From: Pseudomonas spelaei
Lineage (GTDB): Bacteria; Pseudomonadota; Gammaproteobacteria; Pseudomonadales; Pseudomonadaceae
Assembly (NCBI RefSeq): GCF_009724245.1
Contig: NZ_WNNK01000004.1
Location: 62,001 to 126,000, forward strand
Reading direction: 5' to 3'
Length of the DNA stretch: 64,000 nt
Below, piece after piece: positions 10,905 to 21,752 of this stretch. Within the stretch, counting starts at the first letter, position 1. Each line of letters starts with the position of its first letter. The notes beneath the pieces were generated by a model. The model saw nothing but the letters and a program-made list of their open reading frames with translations, was not told where the DNA came from and did no database searches. The position numbers and the translations under genes were made by a program.

Positions 10905-12587
10905 ATGGATATTAAACGCACGATCCTGATCGTCGCCCTGGCAATCGTGTCCTACGTCATGGTTCTTAAGTGGAACCAGGACTATGGCCAGGCTGCCCTG
11001 CCGACTCAGAATGTTGCTACCAATCAGGCTGCACCGGCTATTCCGGACACCCCGTTGGGTAACAATGCTGCCGCCAGTGCCGATGTACCCAGCGCGAATA
11101 CTGATACAAGCGCACCTTTGGAAACTCCTGTCGTTACCAATAAAGACCTCATCCATGTCAAAACGGATGTGCTGGACCTGGCTATCGACCCACAAGGTGG
11201 TGATATTGCCCAGCTGAAGCTGCCGCTGTATCCACGTCGCCAAGACCATCCAGATGTTCCGTTCCAACTGTTCGATAACGGTGGCGAACGTACTTATCTG
11301 GCTCAAAGTGGCCTGACCGGTACTGACGGCCCGGATGCTCGTGCTACCGGTCGTCCGATTTATTCGACCGAACAAAAGACTTATCAACTGGCTGATGGCC
11401 AGAACCAGTTGAACGTCGACCTGAAATTCAGTCACGACGGCGTCAACTACATCAAGCGTTTCAGCTTTACTCGCGGTTTGTACGATCTGAAAGTCACTTA
11501 TCTGATCGACAACGAAAGCGCCAAGCCATGGACGGGCAACCTGTTTGCCCAACTCAAGCGTGACGCGAGCGCCGATCCATCTTCCAGCACCGCTACTGGC
11601 ACCGCTACTTACCTGGGCGCTGCCCTGTGGACAAGTAACGAGCCGTACAAAAAAGTGTCGATGAAAGATATCGACAAGGGCTCGCTGAAAGAAACCGTTC
11701 AAGGGGGTTGGGTTGCCTGGTTGCAACACTACTTCGTGACCGCGTGGATTCCGGCCAAGGGTGATGCCAACCTGGTTCAAACCCGCAAAGACAGCCAAGG
11801 CAACTACATCATTGGCTTTACGGGGCCGGTATTGACCGTCGCGCCAGGTGCCAAGGCAGAAACCAGCGCTACCCTGTACGCCGGTCCGAAAAGCCAGGCT
11901 GTGCTCAAAGAGTTGTCCCCAGGTCTGGAATTGACTGTGGATTACGGCTTCCTGTGGTTCATTGCCCAGCCGATTTTCTGGCTGCTGCAACATATCCACA
12001 GCATCGTCGGTAACTGGGGCTTCTCGATCATCTTCCTGACCATGCTGATCAAGGGGATCTTCTTCCCACTGTCGGCTGCCAGCTACAAGTCGATGGCCCG
12101 CATGCGTGCCGTGGCCCCGAAACTGGCCGCGCTGAAAGAGCAACATGGCGATGACCGGCAGAAAATGTCGCAAGCCATGATGGAGCTGTACAAGAAAGAG
12201 AAGATCAACCCGTTGGGTGGATGCTTGCCGATTCTGGTACAGATGCCGGTATTCCTGTCGCTGTACTGGGTACTCCTGGAAAGCGTGGAAATGCGCCAGG
12301 CTCCGTTCATGCTGTGGATAACTGACCTGTCGATCAAAGACCCGTTCTTTATCCTGCCGATCATCATGGGCGCGACCATGTTTATCCAGCAGCGCCTGAA
12401 CCCTACACCTCCGGATCCGATGCAGGCCAAGGTCATGAAAATGATGCCAATCATCTTCACCTTCTTCTTCCTGTGGTTCCCGGCTGGTCTGGTTCTGTAC
12501 TGGGTGGTCAACAACGTGTTGTCGATCTCTCAACAGTGGTACATCACACGTAAGATCGAAGCGGCTACCAAAAAAGCCGAGGCGTAA
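10905..12587 (+). CDS. yidC: Membrane protein insertase YidC
   Basis: A 560-residue YidC of gammaproteobacterial type. TM1 is at residues about 5-22 (ILIVALAIVSYVMVLKW), followed by a large periplasmic beta domain (about 30-350). The conserved C-terminal insertase helices begin at about 355 (GFLWFIAQPIFWLLQHIH, then NWGFSIIFLTMLIKGIFFPLS) and include the hydrophilic-groove Arg region (SYKSMARMRAV). It inserts and folds inner-membrane proteins, alone or with SecYEG; the F0 subunits encoded downstream (atpB, atpE) are typical clients. A terminator follows. Confidence 0.99.
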   Translation: MDIKRTILIVALAIVSYVMVLKWNQDYGQAALPTQNVATNQAAPAIPDTPLGNNAAASADVPSANTDTSAPLETPVVTNKDLIHVKTDVLDLAIDPQGGDIAQLKLPLYPRRQDHPDVPFQLFDNGGERTYLAQSGLTGTDGPDARATGRPIYSTEQKTYQLADGQNQLNVDLKFSHDGVNYIKRFSFTRGLYDLKVTYLIDNESAKPWTGNLFAQLKRDASADPSSSTATGTATYLGAALWTSNEPYKKVSMKDIDKGSLKETVQGGWVAWLQHYFVTAWIPAKGDANLVQTRKDSQGNYIIGFTGPVLTVAPGAKAETSATLYAGPKSQAVLKELSPGLELTVDYGFLWFIAQPIFWLLQHIHSIVGNWGFSIIFLTMLIKGIFFPLSAASYKSMARMRAVAPKLAALKEQHGDDRQKMSQAMMELYKKEKINPLGGCLPILVQMPVFLSLYWVLLESVEMRQAPFMLWITDLSIKDPFFILPIIMGATMFIQQRLNPTPPDPMQAKVMKMMPIIFTFFFLWFPAGLVLYWVVNNVLSISQQWYITRKIEAATKKAEA

Positions 12588-12612
12588 CTTACTCTGTGGA
12601 TAACCACTCAAG

Positions 12613-12636
12613 ACGCCCCCTAGTGGGGCGTTTTGC
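12613..12636 (+). terminator. Rho-independent terminator after yidC
   Basis: ACGCCCC (12613-12619) pairs with GGGGCGT (12625-12631) and is followed by TTTGCTTTC. It separates the rpmH-yidC operon from mnmE. A perfect DnaA box (12595-12603) lies just before it. Confidence 0.8.
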
Positions 12637-12666
12637 TTTCCGTCACTTTTGTCTGGGTACCCGTTG

Positions 12667-14037
12667 ATGAGCGCTCCTCGTGAAACCATCGCCGCCGTTG
12701 CCACCGCTCAAGGTCGTGGTGGTGTCGGTATCGTCCGTATTTCCGGACCGCTCGCCCGCGTGGCAGCACAGGCCATCAGTGGCCGTGAGCTGAAACCGAG
12801 GTACGCCCATTACGGCCCGTTCCTGGGCGATAACGAAGAAGTCCTGGACGAAGGCATTGCCCTGTACTTCCCAGGGCCCAACTCCTTCACCGGTGAAGAT
12901 GTGCTGGAGCTGCAAGGCCATGGCGGCCCGGTTGTCCTGGACATGCTGCTGCAGCGCTGCCTGCAACTGGGTTGCCGCCTGGCCCGGCCGGGTGAATTCA
13001 GTGAACGCGCGTTTCTCAATGACAAGCTCGACCTGGCGCAGGCTGAAGCTATTGCGGACCTGATCGAGGCCAGTTCTGCACAAGCTGCGCGCAATGCGTT
13101 GCGCTCGTTGCAGGGCGCGTTTTCCCTGCGTGTGCATAACCTCACCGAGCAGTTGATCAGCTTGCGGATCTACGTCGAGGCGGCCATTGATTTTCCGGAA
13201 GAGGAAATCGACTTCCTCGCCGATGGTCATGTGTTGGCCATGCTCGACAAGGTCCGTGATGAGTTATCCACCGTTCTTCGCGAAGCCGGGCAAGGTGCAT
13301 TGCTGCGTGACGGGATGACCGTAGTGATTGCCGGTCGACCGAATGCCGGCAAGTCCAGCTTGCTCAATGCCCTGGCCGGGCGTGAGGCGGCCATCGTTAC
13401 AGAGATCGCCGGCACTACGCGGGATATCTTGCGCGAACATATCCACATCGACGGCATGCCGCTGCACGTCGTGGATACCGCAGGGCTGCGCGATACCGAT
13501 GACCAGGTGGAAAAAATTGGTGTAGAGCGAGCACTCAAGGCCATTGGTGAAGCCGATCGGGTGTTGTTGGTGGTGGATGCCACTGCTCCGGAGGCTGTGG
13601 ATCCTTTTGCCCTATGGCCAGAATTCCTCGAACAGCGGCCGGATCCGGCTAAAGTTACCCTGATTCGCAACAAGGCTGACCTCACGGGCGAGCCAATTGC
13701 TTTGGAAGTCAGTGAGGATGGCCACGTGACTATCAGCCTCAGTGCCAAGTCGGCAGGCAATGGTCTGGAACTGCTGCGCGACCACCTCAAAGCGTGCATG
13801 GGCTACGAACAGACGTCGGAAAGCAGCTTCAGTGCGCGCCGCCGGCACTTGGAGGCTTTGCGACATGCCAGCGCTGCCCTTGAGCATGGAAGGGCGCAGC
13901 TGACGTTGGCGGGAGCAGGAGAGCTGCTTGCCGAGGATTTGCGCCAGGCTCAACAGCTGCTGGGGGAAATTACCGGTGCATTCAGCTCCGATGATCTGCT
14001 GGGCAGGATCTTTTCCAGCTTCTGCATCGGTAAATAA
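12667..14037 (+). CDS. mnmE: tRNA modification GTPase MnmE
   Basis: A 456-residue GTPase that, with MnmG, installs the (carboxymethyl)aminomethyl group at U34 of certain tRNAs. The N-terminal folate-binding domain starts [19 protein letters not shown]. The G domain contains [14 protein letters not shown] (P-loop, near residue 225), [11 protein letters not shown] (switch II) and RNKADL. The protein ends in the family-specific FCIGK motif whose Cys is conserved. ATG at 12667 gives the usual length; the frame extends 18 bp upstream without a better start. Its partner mnmG lies just beyond the second DnaA-box region. Confidence 0.98.
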   Translation: MSAPRETIAAVATAQGRGGVGIVRISGPLARVAAQAISGRELKPRYAHYGPFLGDNEEVLDEGIALYFPGPNSFTGEDVLELQGHGGPVVLDMLLQRCLQLGCRLARPGEFSERAFLNDKLDLAQAEAIADLIEASSAQAARNALRSLQGAFSLRVHNLTEQLISLRIYVEAAIDFPEEEIDFLADGHVLAMLDKVRDELSTVLREAGQGALLRDGMTVVIAGRPNAGKSSLLNALAGREAAIVTEIAGTTRDILREHIHIDGMPLHVVDTAGLRDTDDQVEKIGVERALKAIGEADRVLLVVDATAPEAVDPFALWPEFLEQRPDPAKVTLIRNKADLTGEPIALEVSEDGHVTISLSAKSAGNGLELLRDHLKACMGYEQTSESSFSARRRHLEALRHASAALEHGRAQLTLAGAGELLAEDLRQAQQLLGEITGAFSSDDLLGRIFSSFCIGK

Positions 14038-14116
14038 TCCTTCGTTACTCACAGACAGGCCATTCGTGCCTGTCTGTTCCGCCCGTTTCAGGGTACTCAA
14101 CTCCAAATTTTAACAA

Positions 14117-14141
14117 CCGCTATCGGTAGCGGCGGCTTTTT
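14117..14141 (+). terminator. Terminator after mnmE
   Basis: CCGCTA-TCGG-TAGCGG (14117-14132) is followed by CGGCTTTTTCG. A second hairpin without a T-run (CAGACAGGC with GCCTGTCTG, 14052-14076) lies closer to the mnmE stop. Confidence 0.7.
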
Positions 14142-14156
14142 CGTGGGCGCTATTTG

Positions 14157-14480
14157 CTGTGGCGGACACTTTTCTGTGGATTAAGCCCTGTGAATAACCG
14201 CCCTTGTGCCCAGTTGATAACAGGGCTCGAAAACTGAGTAAAACACCCTCTGTGGATAACCATCTGTTTAATCCACAGGCTTAAACCACTTATCCAAGGG
14301 CCTCCTTGGCACCTAACCACAGACTTTTGAATCTCTGTACACAGCGTAATATATAGCCTGTGTGATTCTATCCACAGAAAGGTGGCTCAGTAGAAATAAA
14401 CATAAAAACAAAGATTTAATAAATTTCTCTCTTTTAATTTCTATTGTCTGTGATTCATCCACAGCTGGTTAAATTTTGTG
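14157..14480. other. Second oriC-like region (DnaA boxes plus AT-rich element)
   Basis: The 549-bp gap between mnmE and mnmG has one perfect DnaA box (14251-14259) and several one- or two-mismatch boxes (14175-14183, 14189-14197, 14269-14277, 14290-14298, 14368-14376, 14455-14463). An AT-rich block spans about 14391-14450. It shares with oriC the element TCTCTGTACAC (14332-14342 here, 9828-9838 in oriC), in both cases starting exactly 36 bp before a TATCCACAGA box and followed by an AT-rich block. A second oriC-like sequence near the first has been described in Pseudomonas; whether this one fires is unknown. An inverted repeat (CGTTCGA/TCGAACG, 14525-14548) precedes mnmG. Confidence 0.75.
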
Positions 14481-14586
14481 CAAAGGGTTCTTTAGGAGGG
14501 GCGAAGTCCCTATACTTGCCAACGCGTTCGAAAACCCAAGCTCGAACGCCCATTCCTAATTACCTACAGAAGCAGGCACGAGGTGC

Positions 14587-16482
14587 GTGGTGGATTTCCC
14601 TTCCCGTTTTGAAGTGATCGTCATCGGCGGCGGTCATGCCGGTACCGAGGCAGCACTGGCGTCAGCACGCATGGGGGCAAAAACCCTGTTGCTGACGCAT
14701 AACGTGGAAACCCTCGGCGCCATGAGCTGTAACCCTGCCATTGGTGGGATTGGCAAAAGCCATCTGGTCAAGGAAATCGATGCCCTGGGCGGTGCGATGG
14801 CCATGGCCACCGATAAGGGTGGTATTCAATTTCGCGTATTGAACAGCCGCAAAGGCCCGGCCGTGCGAGCCACACGGGCTCAAGCCGACCGGATCCTGTA
14901 CAAGGCCGCTGTCCGCGAAACCCTGGAAAACCAGCCGAACCTGTGGATATTTCAACAGGCCGCCGATGACCTGATCGTCGAACAGGACCAGGTACGCGGT
15001 GTTGTCACCCAAATGGGCCTGCGTTTCTTCGCAGAATCCGTGGTGTTGACCACCGGTACCTTCCTCGGTGGACTTATCCACATCGGTATGCAGAACTATT
15101 CCGGTGGTCGTGCCGGTGATCCACCGTCAATCGCGCTGGCTCATCGCCTTCGCGAACTGCCGCTGCGGGTGGGCCGCCTGAAAACCGGTACACCACCGCG
15201 TATCGATGGGCGTTCTGTGGATTTCTCTGTGATGACCGAGCAGGCCGGTGACACCCCGATCCCGGTCATGTCGTTCATGGGCTCCAAGGAACAGCATCCC
15301 AAGCAGGTCAGTTGCTGGATTACTCACACCAACGCCCGAACCCACGAAATCATTGCCGCGAACCTCGACCGTTCGCCGATGTATTCCGGGGTGATCGAAG
15401 GCATTGGCCCGCGTTACTGCCCGTCGATCGAAGACAAGATCCACCGCTTTGCCGACAAGGAAAGCCATCAGGTCTTTATCGAGCCGGAAGGTTTGACCAC
15501 CCACGAGCTGTACCCGAACGGAATTTCCACTTCCCTGCCGTTCGACGTGCAAATCCAGATCGTGCAGTCGATTCGCGGCATGGAAAACGCCCATATCGTG
15601 CGTCCTGGTTATGCCATCGAGTACGACTACTTCGATCCACGTGATTTGAAGTACAGCCTGGAAACCAAAGTTATCGGCGGTTTGTTCTTCGCCGGCCAAA
15701 TCAACGGCACCACCGGTTACGAAGAAGCCGGCGCCCAAGGTTTGCTGGCCGGAGCCAACGCAGCATTGCGCGCTCAGGGCAAAGACAGCTGGTGCCCGCG
15801 TCGCGATGAAGCGTACATCGGCGTGTTGGTCGATGATCTGATTACCCTGGGAACCCAGGAACCGTACCGGATGTTCACTTCCCGGGCCGAATACCGCCTG
15901 ATTCTTCGTGAAGATAACGCCGACCTGCGCTTGACCGAAAAAGGTCGTGAGCTGGGCCTGGTGGATGACGTGCGTTGGGCCGCCTTCTGTAAAAAACGCG
16001 AAAGCATCGATTTGGAAGAGCAGCGCCTGAAAAGTACCTGGGTTCGTCCGGGCACCGAGCAGGGCGATGCCATTGCCGAAAAATTCGGTACACCGCTGAC
16101 TCATGAGTACAACCTGCTGAACCTGCTGTCCCGTCCGGAAATCGACTACGCTGGTCTGATCTCGGTAACGGGCGGCGGTGCAGAAGATCCCCAGGTCGCC
16201 GAGCAGGTCGAAATCAAGACCAAGTACGCGGGCTACATCGATCGCCAGCAAGACGAGATCGTTCGTCTGCGGGCCAGTGAAGATACCAAGCTGCCTGTGG
16301 ATATCGATTACACGAATATCTCGGGTCTCTCCAAAGAGATCCAAAGCAAGCTGGGGATAACTCGGCCGGAAACACTGGGCCAAGCGTCGCGTATCCCGGG
16401 CGTCACACCGGCAGCCATTTCGCTGTTGATGATTCATTTGAAAAAACGCGGCGCGGGCCGTCAGTTGGAGCAAAGCGCTTGA
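14587..16482 (+). CDS. mnmG: tRNA uridine-5-carboxymethylaminomethyl modification enzyme MnmG (GidA)
   Basis: A 631-residue FAD enzyme, partner of MnmE in wobble-uridine modification. The N-terminal dinucleotide fold is [14 protein letters not shown] (about residues 10-23). Family landmarks include [31 protein letters not shown] and [13 protein letters not shown]. Two consecutive GTG codons (14587 and 14590) are possible starts, with GAGG as a short ribosome site. The stop overlaps the rsmG start. It lies immediately right of the second DnaA-box region, and the same order (mnmG-rsmG-parA-parB) is widespread in bacteria. Confidence 0.98.
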   Translation: MVDFPSRFEVIVIGGGHAGTEAALASARMGAKTLLLTHNVETLGAMSCNPAIGGIGKSHLVKEIDALGGAMAMATDKGGIQFRVLNSRKGPAVRATRAQADRILYKAAVRETLENQPNLWIFQQAADDLIVEQDQVRGVVTQMGLRFFAESVVLTTGTFLGGLIHIGMQNYSGGRAGDPPSIALAHRLRELPLRVGRLKTGTPPRIDGRSVDFSVMTEQAGDTPIPVMSFMGSKEQHPKQVSCWITHTNARTHEIIAANLDRSPMYSGVIEGIGPRYCPSIEDKIHRFADKESHQVFIEPEGLTTHELYPNGISTSLPFDVQIQIVQSIRGMENAHIVRPGYAIEYDYFDPRDLKYSLETKVIGGLFFAGQINGTTGYEEAGAQGLLAGANAALRAQGKDSWCPRRDEAYIGVLVDDLITLGTQEPYRMFTSRAEYRLILREDNADLRLTEKGRELGLVDDVRWAAFCKKRESIDLEEQRLKSTWVRPGTEQGDAIAEKFGTPLTHEYNLLNLLSRPEIDYAGLISVTGGGAEDPQVAEQVEIKTKYAGYIDRQQDEIVRLRASEDTKLPVDIDYTNISGLSKEIQSKLGITRPETLGQASRIPGVTPAAISLLMIHLKKRGAGRQLEQSA

Positions 16483-17123
16483 GTTCGTTGGTCACCTCGC
16501 AACACGCCGAAGAGTTATCCACAGGTGCTCGCCAGCTTGGCGTCAACCTGACCGAAGCCCAGCACGAGTTGTTGCTGGGCTATCTGGCCCTGTTGATCAA
16601 ATGGAACAAGGCTTACAACCTCACTGCCGTGCGTGATCCAGACGAAATGGTTTCCCGGCATTTGCTCGACAGCCTCAGCGTCATGCCGTTTATCGATAAC
16701 GGTCGCTGGCTCGACGTTGGCAGCGGCGGCGGTATGCCTGGCATCCCGTTGGCGATCCTGTTTCCCGAGTCACAAGTGACCTGCCTGGACAGCAACGGCA
16801 AGAAAACCCGCTTCCTGACGCAGGTCAAACTCGAACTCAAGCTGGACAACCTGCAAGTTATCCACAGCCGCGTCGAAGCCTTTACGCCTGCACAGCCTTT
16901 CAACGGCATTGTGTCCCGGGCGTTCAGCAGCATGGAGAACTTCAGCAACTGGACCCGCCATCTTGGCGACCGCGATACGCGTTGGCTGGCAATGAAGGGC
17001 GTTCATCCAAGCGACGAGCTGTTAGCATTGCCGGCAGACTTCCACCTTGATAGCGAACACGCCTTGGCCGTACCCGGTTGCCAAGGCCAACGCCATCTGC
17101 TGATACTGCGCCGCACGGCATGA
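16479..17123 (+). CDS. rsmG: 16S rRNA (guanine-527-N7)-methyltransferase RsmG (GidB)
   Basis: A 214-residue SAM-dependent methyltransferase acting on G527 of 16S rRNA. The SAM-binding motif is [17 protein letters not shown]; other conserved parts are [20 protein letters not shown] and SRAFSSM. The start appears to be TTG at 16479, overlapping the mnmG stop by 4 bp, which fits translational coupling. Two perfect DnaA boxes (16515-16523 and 16858-16866) lie inside the gene. Confidence 0.97.
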   Translation: MSSLVTSQHAEELSTGARQLGVNLTEAQHELLLGYLALLIKWNKAYNLTAVRDPDEMVSRHLLDSLSVMPFIDNGRWLDVGSGGGMPGIPLAILFPESQVTCLDSNGKKTRFLTQVKLELKLDNLQVIHSRVEAFTPAQPFNGIVSRAFSSMENFSNWTRHLGDRDTRWLAMKGVHPSDELLALPADFHLDSEHALAVPGCQGQRHLLILRRTA

Positions 17124-17141
17124 TTGGGAACACAAGCAAGA

Positions 17142-17939
17142 ATGGCTAAGGTATTCGCGATAGCGAACCAGAAAGGTGGCGTGGGCAAAACCACCACCTG
17201 CATCAATCTCGCAGCATCCCTGGTCGCTACCAAGCGTCGGGTGCTGTTGATCGACCTCGATCCACAGGGCAACGCCACCATGGGTAGCGGTGTGGATAAA
17301 CACGGTCTGGAAAACTCGGTCTATGACTTGCTGATTGGCGAGTGTGACCTGGCCCAGGCCATGCACTATTCCGAGCACGGCGGTTATCAACTGCTGCCGG
17401 CCAACCGTGATTTGACGGCGGCGGAAGTGGTGCTGCTGGAAATGCAGATGAAAGAAAGCCGTCTGCGTAGCGCCTTGGCGCCGATCCGCGAGAATTACGA
17501 TTACATTTTGATCGACTGCCCACCGTCGCTGTCGATGCTCACGCTGAACGCATTGGTTGCTGCCGATGGGGTGATTATCCCCATGCAGTGCGAGTATTTC
17601 GCCCTGGAAGGCTTGAGCGACCTTGTGGATAACATCAAGCGCATCGCTGAATTGCTCAATCCGAACCTGAAAGTCGAAGGTTTGCTGCGGACCATGTATG
17701 ACCCGCGGCTGAGCCTGATGAACGATGTGTCGGCGCAGCTCAAGGAACACTTTGGTGATCAGTTGTACGACACCGTGATTCCACGCAACATTCGCCTGGC
17801 CGAAGCGCCAAGCTATGGCATGCCCGCGCTGGCGTACGACAAGTCATCCCGTGGTGCCATTGCCTACCTGGCCCTGGCGGGCGAGATGGTTCGTCGCCAA
17901 CGCCGCAACTCACGCACCGCTGCAGCCCAGCCAACTTAA
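17142..17939 (+). CDS. parA: Chromosome-partitioning ATPase ParA (Soj)
   Basis: A 265-residue Walker-type ATPase that moves ParB-parS complexes apart. The deviant Walker A is KGGVGKTT (residues 11-18), the Walker A' region is LLIDLDPQGNAT, and Walker B is YILIDCPPSL. ATG at 17142 (MAKVFAIANQ) gives the standard length; the frame runs six codons further upstream. It is followed by parB after 9 bp. Two perfect DnaA boxes (17291-17299, 17624-17632) are inside the gene. Confidence 0.98.
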   Translation: MAKVFAIANQKGGVGKTTTCINLAASLVATKRRVLLIDLDPQGNATMGSGVDKHGLENSVYDLLIGECDLAQAMHYSEHGGYQLLPANRDLTAAEVVLLEMQMKESRLRSALAPIRENYDYILIDCPPSLSMLTLNALVAADGVIIPMQCEYFALEGLSDLVDNIKRIAELLNPNLKVEGLLRTMYDPRLSLMNDVSAQLKEHFGDQLYDTVIPRNIRLAEAPSYGMPALAYDKSSRGAIAYLALAGEMVRRQRRNSRTAAAQPT

Positions 17940-17948
17940 GGAATCCTC

Positions 17949-18821
17949 ATGGCCGTCAAGAAACGAGGTCTCGGACGTGGACTGGATGCACTGCTGAGTG
18001 GTCCGACTGTCACTTCGCTTGAAGAACAGGCGGTGCAGGCCGATCAGCGTGAGCTGCAGCATCTGCCGCTGGATCTGATCCAGCGTGGCAAATACCAGCC
18101 GCGCCGGGACATGGATCCCCAGGCACTGGAAGAACTGGCGCAATCGATCAAGGCCCAGGGCGTGATGCAGCCAATCGTGGTTCGCCCAATTGGTGGTGGC
18201 CGCTTTGAAATCATCGCCGGCGAACGCCGCTGGCGTGCCAGCCAACAGGCTGGCCAGGAAACCATCCCGGCGATGGTCCGCGATGTGCCGGATGAAACCG
18301 CGATCGCCATGGCGCTGATTGAAAACATTCAGCGTGAGGACCTCAATCCGATCGAAGAAGCGATCGCCTTGCAGCGCTTGCAGCAGGAATTCAAGCTGAC
18401 TCAGCAGGAAGTTGCCGATGCGGTGGGTAAATCCCGGGTTACCGTTTCCAACCTGCTGCGCCTGATTGCCTTGCCGGAAGTGATCAAAACCATGCTTTCC
18501 CACGGTGACCTGGAAATGGGGCACGCCCGTGCATTGCTTGGTTTGCCGGAAAATCAACAGGTTGAAGGGGCGCGACACGTTGTCGCACGAGGTCTCACCG
18601 TTCGTCAGACTGAGGCTCTGGTTCGCCAGTGGCTCAGTGGTAAACCTGCACCGGTCGAAACAGCCAAACCTGATCCGGATATTGCACGCCTGGAGCAGCG
18701 CCTGGCCGAACGCCTAGGCTCTGCGGTGCAAATTCGTCACGGGAAGAAAGGCAAAGGGCAATTGGTCATCGGATATAACTCATTGGATGAGCTTCAGGGC
18801 GTCCTTGCCCACATCCGCTGA
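17949..18821 (+). CDS. parB: Chromosome-partitioning protein ParB (Spo0J)
   Basis: A 290-residue CTP-dependent DNA clamp that loads at parS. The N-terminal KKRGLGRGLDALL motif contacts ParA. The CTPase domain has the GERRWRAS box (GGGRFEIIAGERRWRA) and ENIQREDLNPIEEA. The helix-turn-helix is around LTQQEVADAVGKSRVTVSNL, and a C-terminal dimerisation domain follows. Its expected targets are the parS sites at 3225, 5782 and 6414. Confidence 0.98.
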   Translation: MAVKKRGLGRGLDALLSGPTVTSLEEQAVQADQRELQHLPLDLIQRGKYQPRRDMDPQALEELAQSIKAQGVMQPIVVRPIGGGRFEIIAGERRWRASQQAGQETIPAMVRDVPDETAIAMALIENIQREDLNPIEEAIALQRLQQEFKLTQQEVADAVGKSRVTVSNLLRLIALPEVIKTMLSHGDLEMGHARALLGLPENQQVEGARHVVARGLTVRQTEALVRQWLSGKPAPVETAKPDPDIARLEQRLAERLGSAVQIRHGKKGKGQLVIGYNSLDELQGVLAHIR

Positions 18822-18866
18822 AACATTTGCTTATGTAGCGCGCAGTCGGAAATCACTACCCGGCAG

Positions 18867-18895
18867 TTGAATAGGGGCAGAACCGCCCCTATACT
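18867..18895 (+). promoter_or_regulatory. Promoter of the atp operon with palindromic spacer
   Basis: TTGAAT (18867-18872) and TATACT (18890-18895) are 17 bp apart, upstream of atpI. The spacer is almost filled by an inverted repeat, AGGGGC (18873-18878) with GCCCCT (18885-18890), which may be an operator or the parB transcription end. Confidence 0.65.
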
Positions 18896-18966
18896 CTGCG
18901 CGCATTTTGTCGGCACAAATTATGCCAAGTTATTGATTTCCGGCAGCCGACTATTGAGGAGCAAGA

Positions 18967-20263
<1,297 letters not shown>

Positions 20264-20287
20264 GGCCAGTCTCGACTAGTCTGATGT

Positions 20288-20309
20288 CCCTCCCGGTCAA
20301 ATGGGAGGG
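20288..20309 (+). promoter_or_regulatory. Hairpin in the atpB-atpE gap
   Basis: CCCTCCC and GGGAGGG pair across an 8-nt loop in the atpB-atpE gap. There is no T-run, so it is more likely an mRNA processing or stability element than a terminator. Confidence 0.5.
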
Positions 20310-20381
20310 TGGCCTGAAAGGGCTATGAAACGATTTGTTTTACCGCTTTAAAATCTAAAAAACCTAAACCATACGACGTAA

Positions 20382-20652
<271 letters not shown>

Positions 20653-20654
<2 letters not shown>

Positions 20655-20677
20655 TCACTCGAATTTTTCGAGTGATT
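20653..20677 (+). promoter_or_regulatory. Inverted repeat between atpE and atpF
   Basis: AATCACTCGAA and TTCGAGTGATT pair across a short T-rich loop beginning at the atpE stop. It could stabilise the atpE mRNA 3' end or partly attenuate transcription within the operon. Confidence 0.5.
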
Positions 20678-20711
20678 AGGGTGATGGACAACGAATGAGC
20701 GAGGTGTTGGC

Positions 20712-21182
20712 GTGAACATTAATGCAACCCTGATTGGCCAATCCGTTGCGTTCTTCATTTTTGTAGTGTTTTGCATGAAGTTCGTGTGGCCTCCGGTCAT
20801 CGCGGCTTTGCACGAACGTCAGAAGAAGATCGCTGATGGATTGGACGCTGCCAGCCGTGCAGCTCGCGACCTGGAGTTGGCCCAAGAGAAAGCGGGCCAT
20901 CAACTGCGCGATGCGAAAGCACAGGCAGCTGAAATCATTGAGCAAGCCAAGAAACGCGGTAACCAGATCGTCGAAGAGGCTGTTGATAAAGCCCGCGTCG
21001 AAGCTGAACGTGTGAAGGCACAGGCGATTGCCGAGATCGAACAGGAACTGAACGGCGTCAAAGACGCGCTGCGTACCCAACTGGGTGCTCTGGCGGTCGG
21101 CGGTGCTGAGAAGATCCTCGGTGCCACAATCGATCAAAACGCGCACGCGGAGCTGGTTAACAAACTGGCTGCTGAAATTTAA
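20712..21182 (+). CDS. atpF: F0F1 ATP synthase subunit b
   Basis: A 156-residue peripheral-stalk subunit. A single N-terminal membrane helix ([21 protein letters not shown]) is followed by a long charged coiled-coil helix rich in Ala, Glu, Lys and Gln. It dimerises and links F0 to F1 through subunit delta. The start is GTG at 20712. Confidence 0.97.
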   Translation: MNINATLIGQSVAFFIFVVFCMKFVWPPVIAALHERQKKIADGLDAASRAARDLELAQEKAGHQLRDAKAQAAEIIEQAKKRGNQIVEEAVDKARVEAERVKAQAIAEIEQELNGVKDALRTQLGALAVGGAEKILGATIDQNAHAELVNKLAAEI

Positions 21183-21194
21183 GCGAGGGCGATC

Positions 21195-21731
21195 ATGGCA
21201 GAATTGACCACGTTGGCCCGACCTTACGCTAAGGCAGCCTTCGAGCACGCCCAGGCCCACCAGCAGCTGGCCTCTTGGTCAGCCATGCTCGGCCTGGCTG
21301 CAGCAGTGTCGCAAGACGACACTATGCAGCGCGTGCTCAAGGCCCCGCGACTGACGAGCGCAGATAAGGCCGCCACGTTTATTGACGTGTGCGGCGACAA
21401 GTTTGATGTAAAAGTGCAGAACTTCATTCACGTCGTTGCCGAAAACGACCGTCTCCCGCTTCTGCCGGAGATTGCCGCTCTTTTCGACCTGTACAAGGCC
21501 GAGCAAGAGAAGTCGGTAGACGTTGAAGTCACCAGTGCTTTTGCATTGAACCAAGAACAGCAAGACAAACTCGCCAAGGTTCTCAGTGCACGACTCGACC
21601 GGGAAGTGCGCCTGCAAGTTGCGGAAGACAGGTCCCTCATTGGGGGTGTTGTCATTCGCGCCGGCGACCTGGTTATCGATGGCTCGGTTCGCGGCAAACT
21701 CGCGAACCTTGCCGAAGCATTGAAATCTTGA
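21195..21731 (+). CDS. atpH: F0F1 ATP synthase subunit delta
   Basis: A 178-residue OSCP/delta subunit joining the b stalk to the top of the alpha3beta3 head. Typical features are the N-terminal [13 protein letters not shown] motif and the C-terminal [21 protein letters not shown]. It starts 12 bp after atpF and ends 21 bp before atpA. Confidence 0.97.
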   Translation: MAELTTLARPYAKAAFEHAQAHQQLASWSAMLGLAAAVSQDDTMQRVLKAPRLTSADKAATFIDVCGDKFDVKVQNFIHVVAENDRLPLLPEIAALFDLYKAEQEKSVDVEVTSAFALNQEQQDKLAKVLSARLDREVRLQVAEDRSLIGGVVIRAGDLVIDGSVRGKLANLAEALKS

Positions 21732-21752
21732 GTTTGAAGGGGCAGCAGAGCA

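Noticed and set aside
10848..12704. 618-codon minus-strand frame opposite yidC
   Set aside because: Antisense to a full-length yidC with intact motifs.
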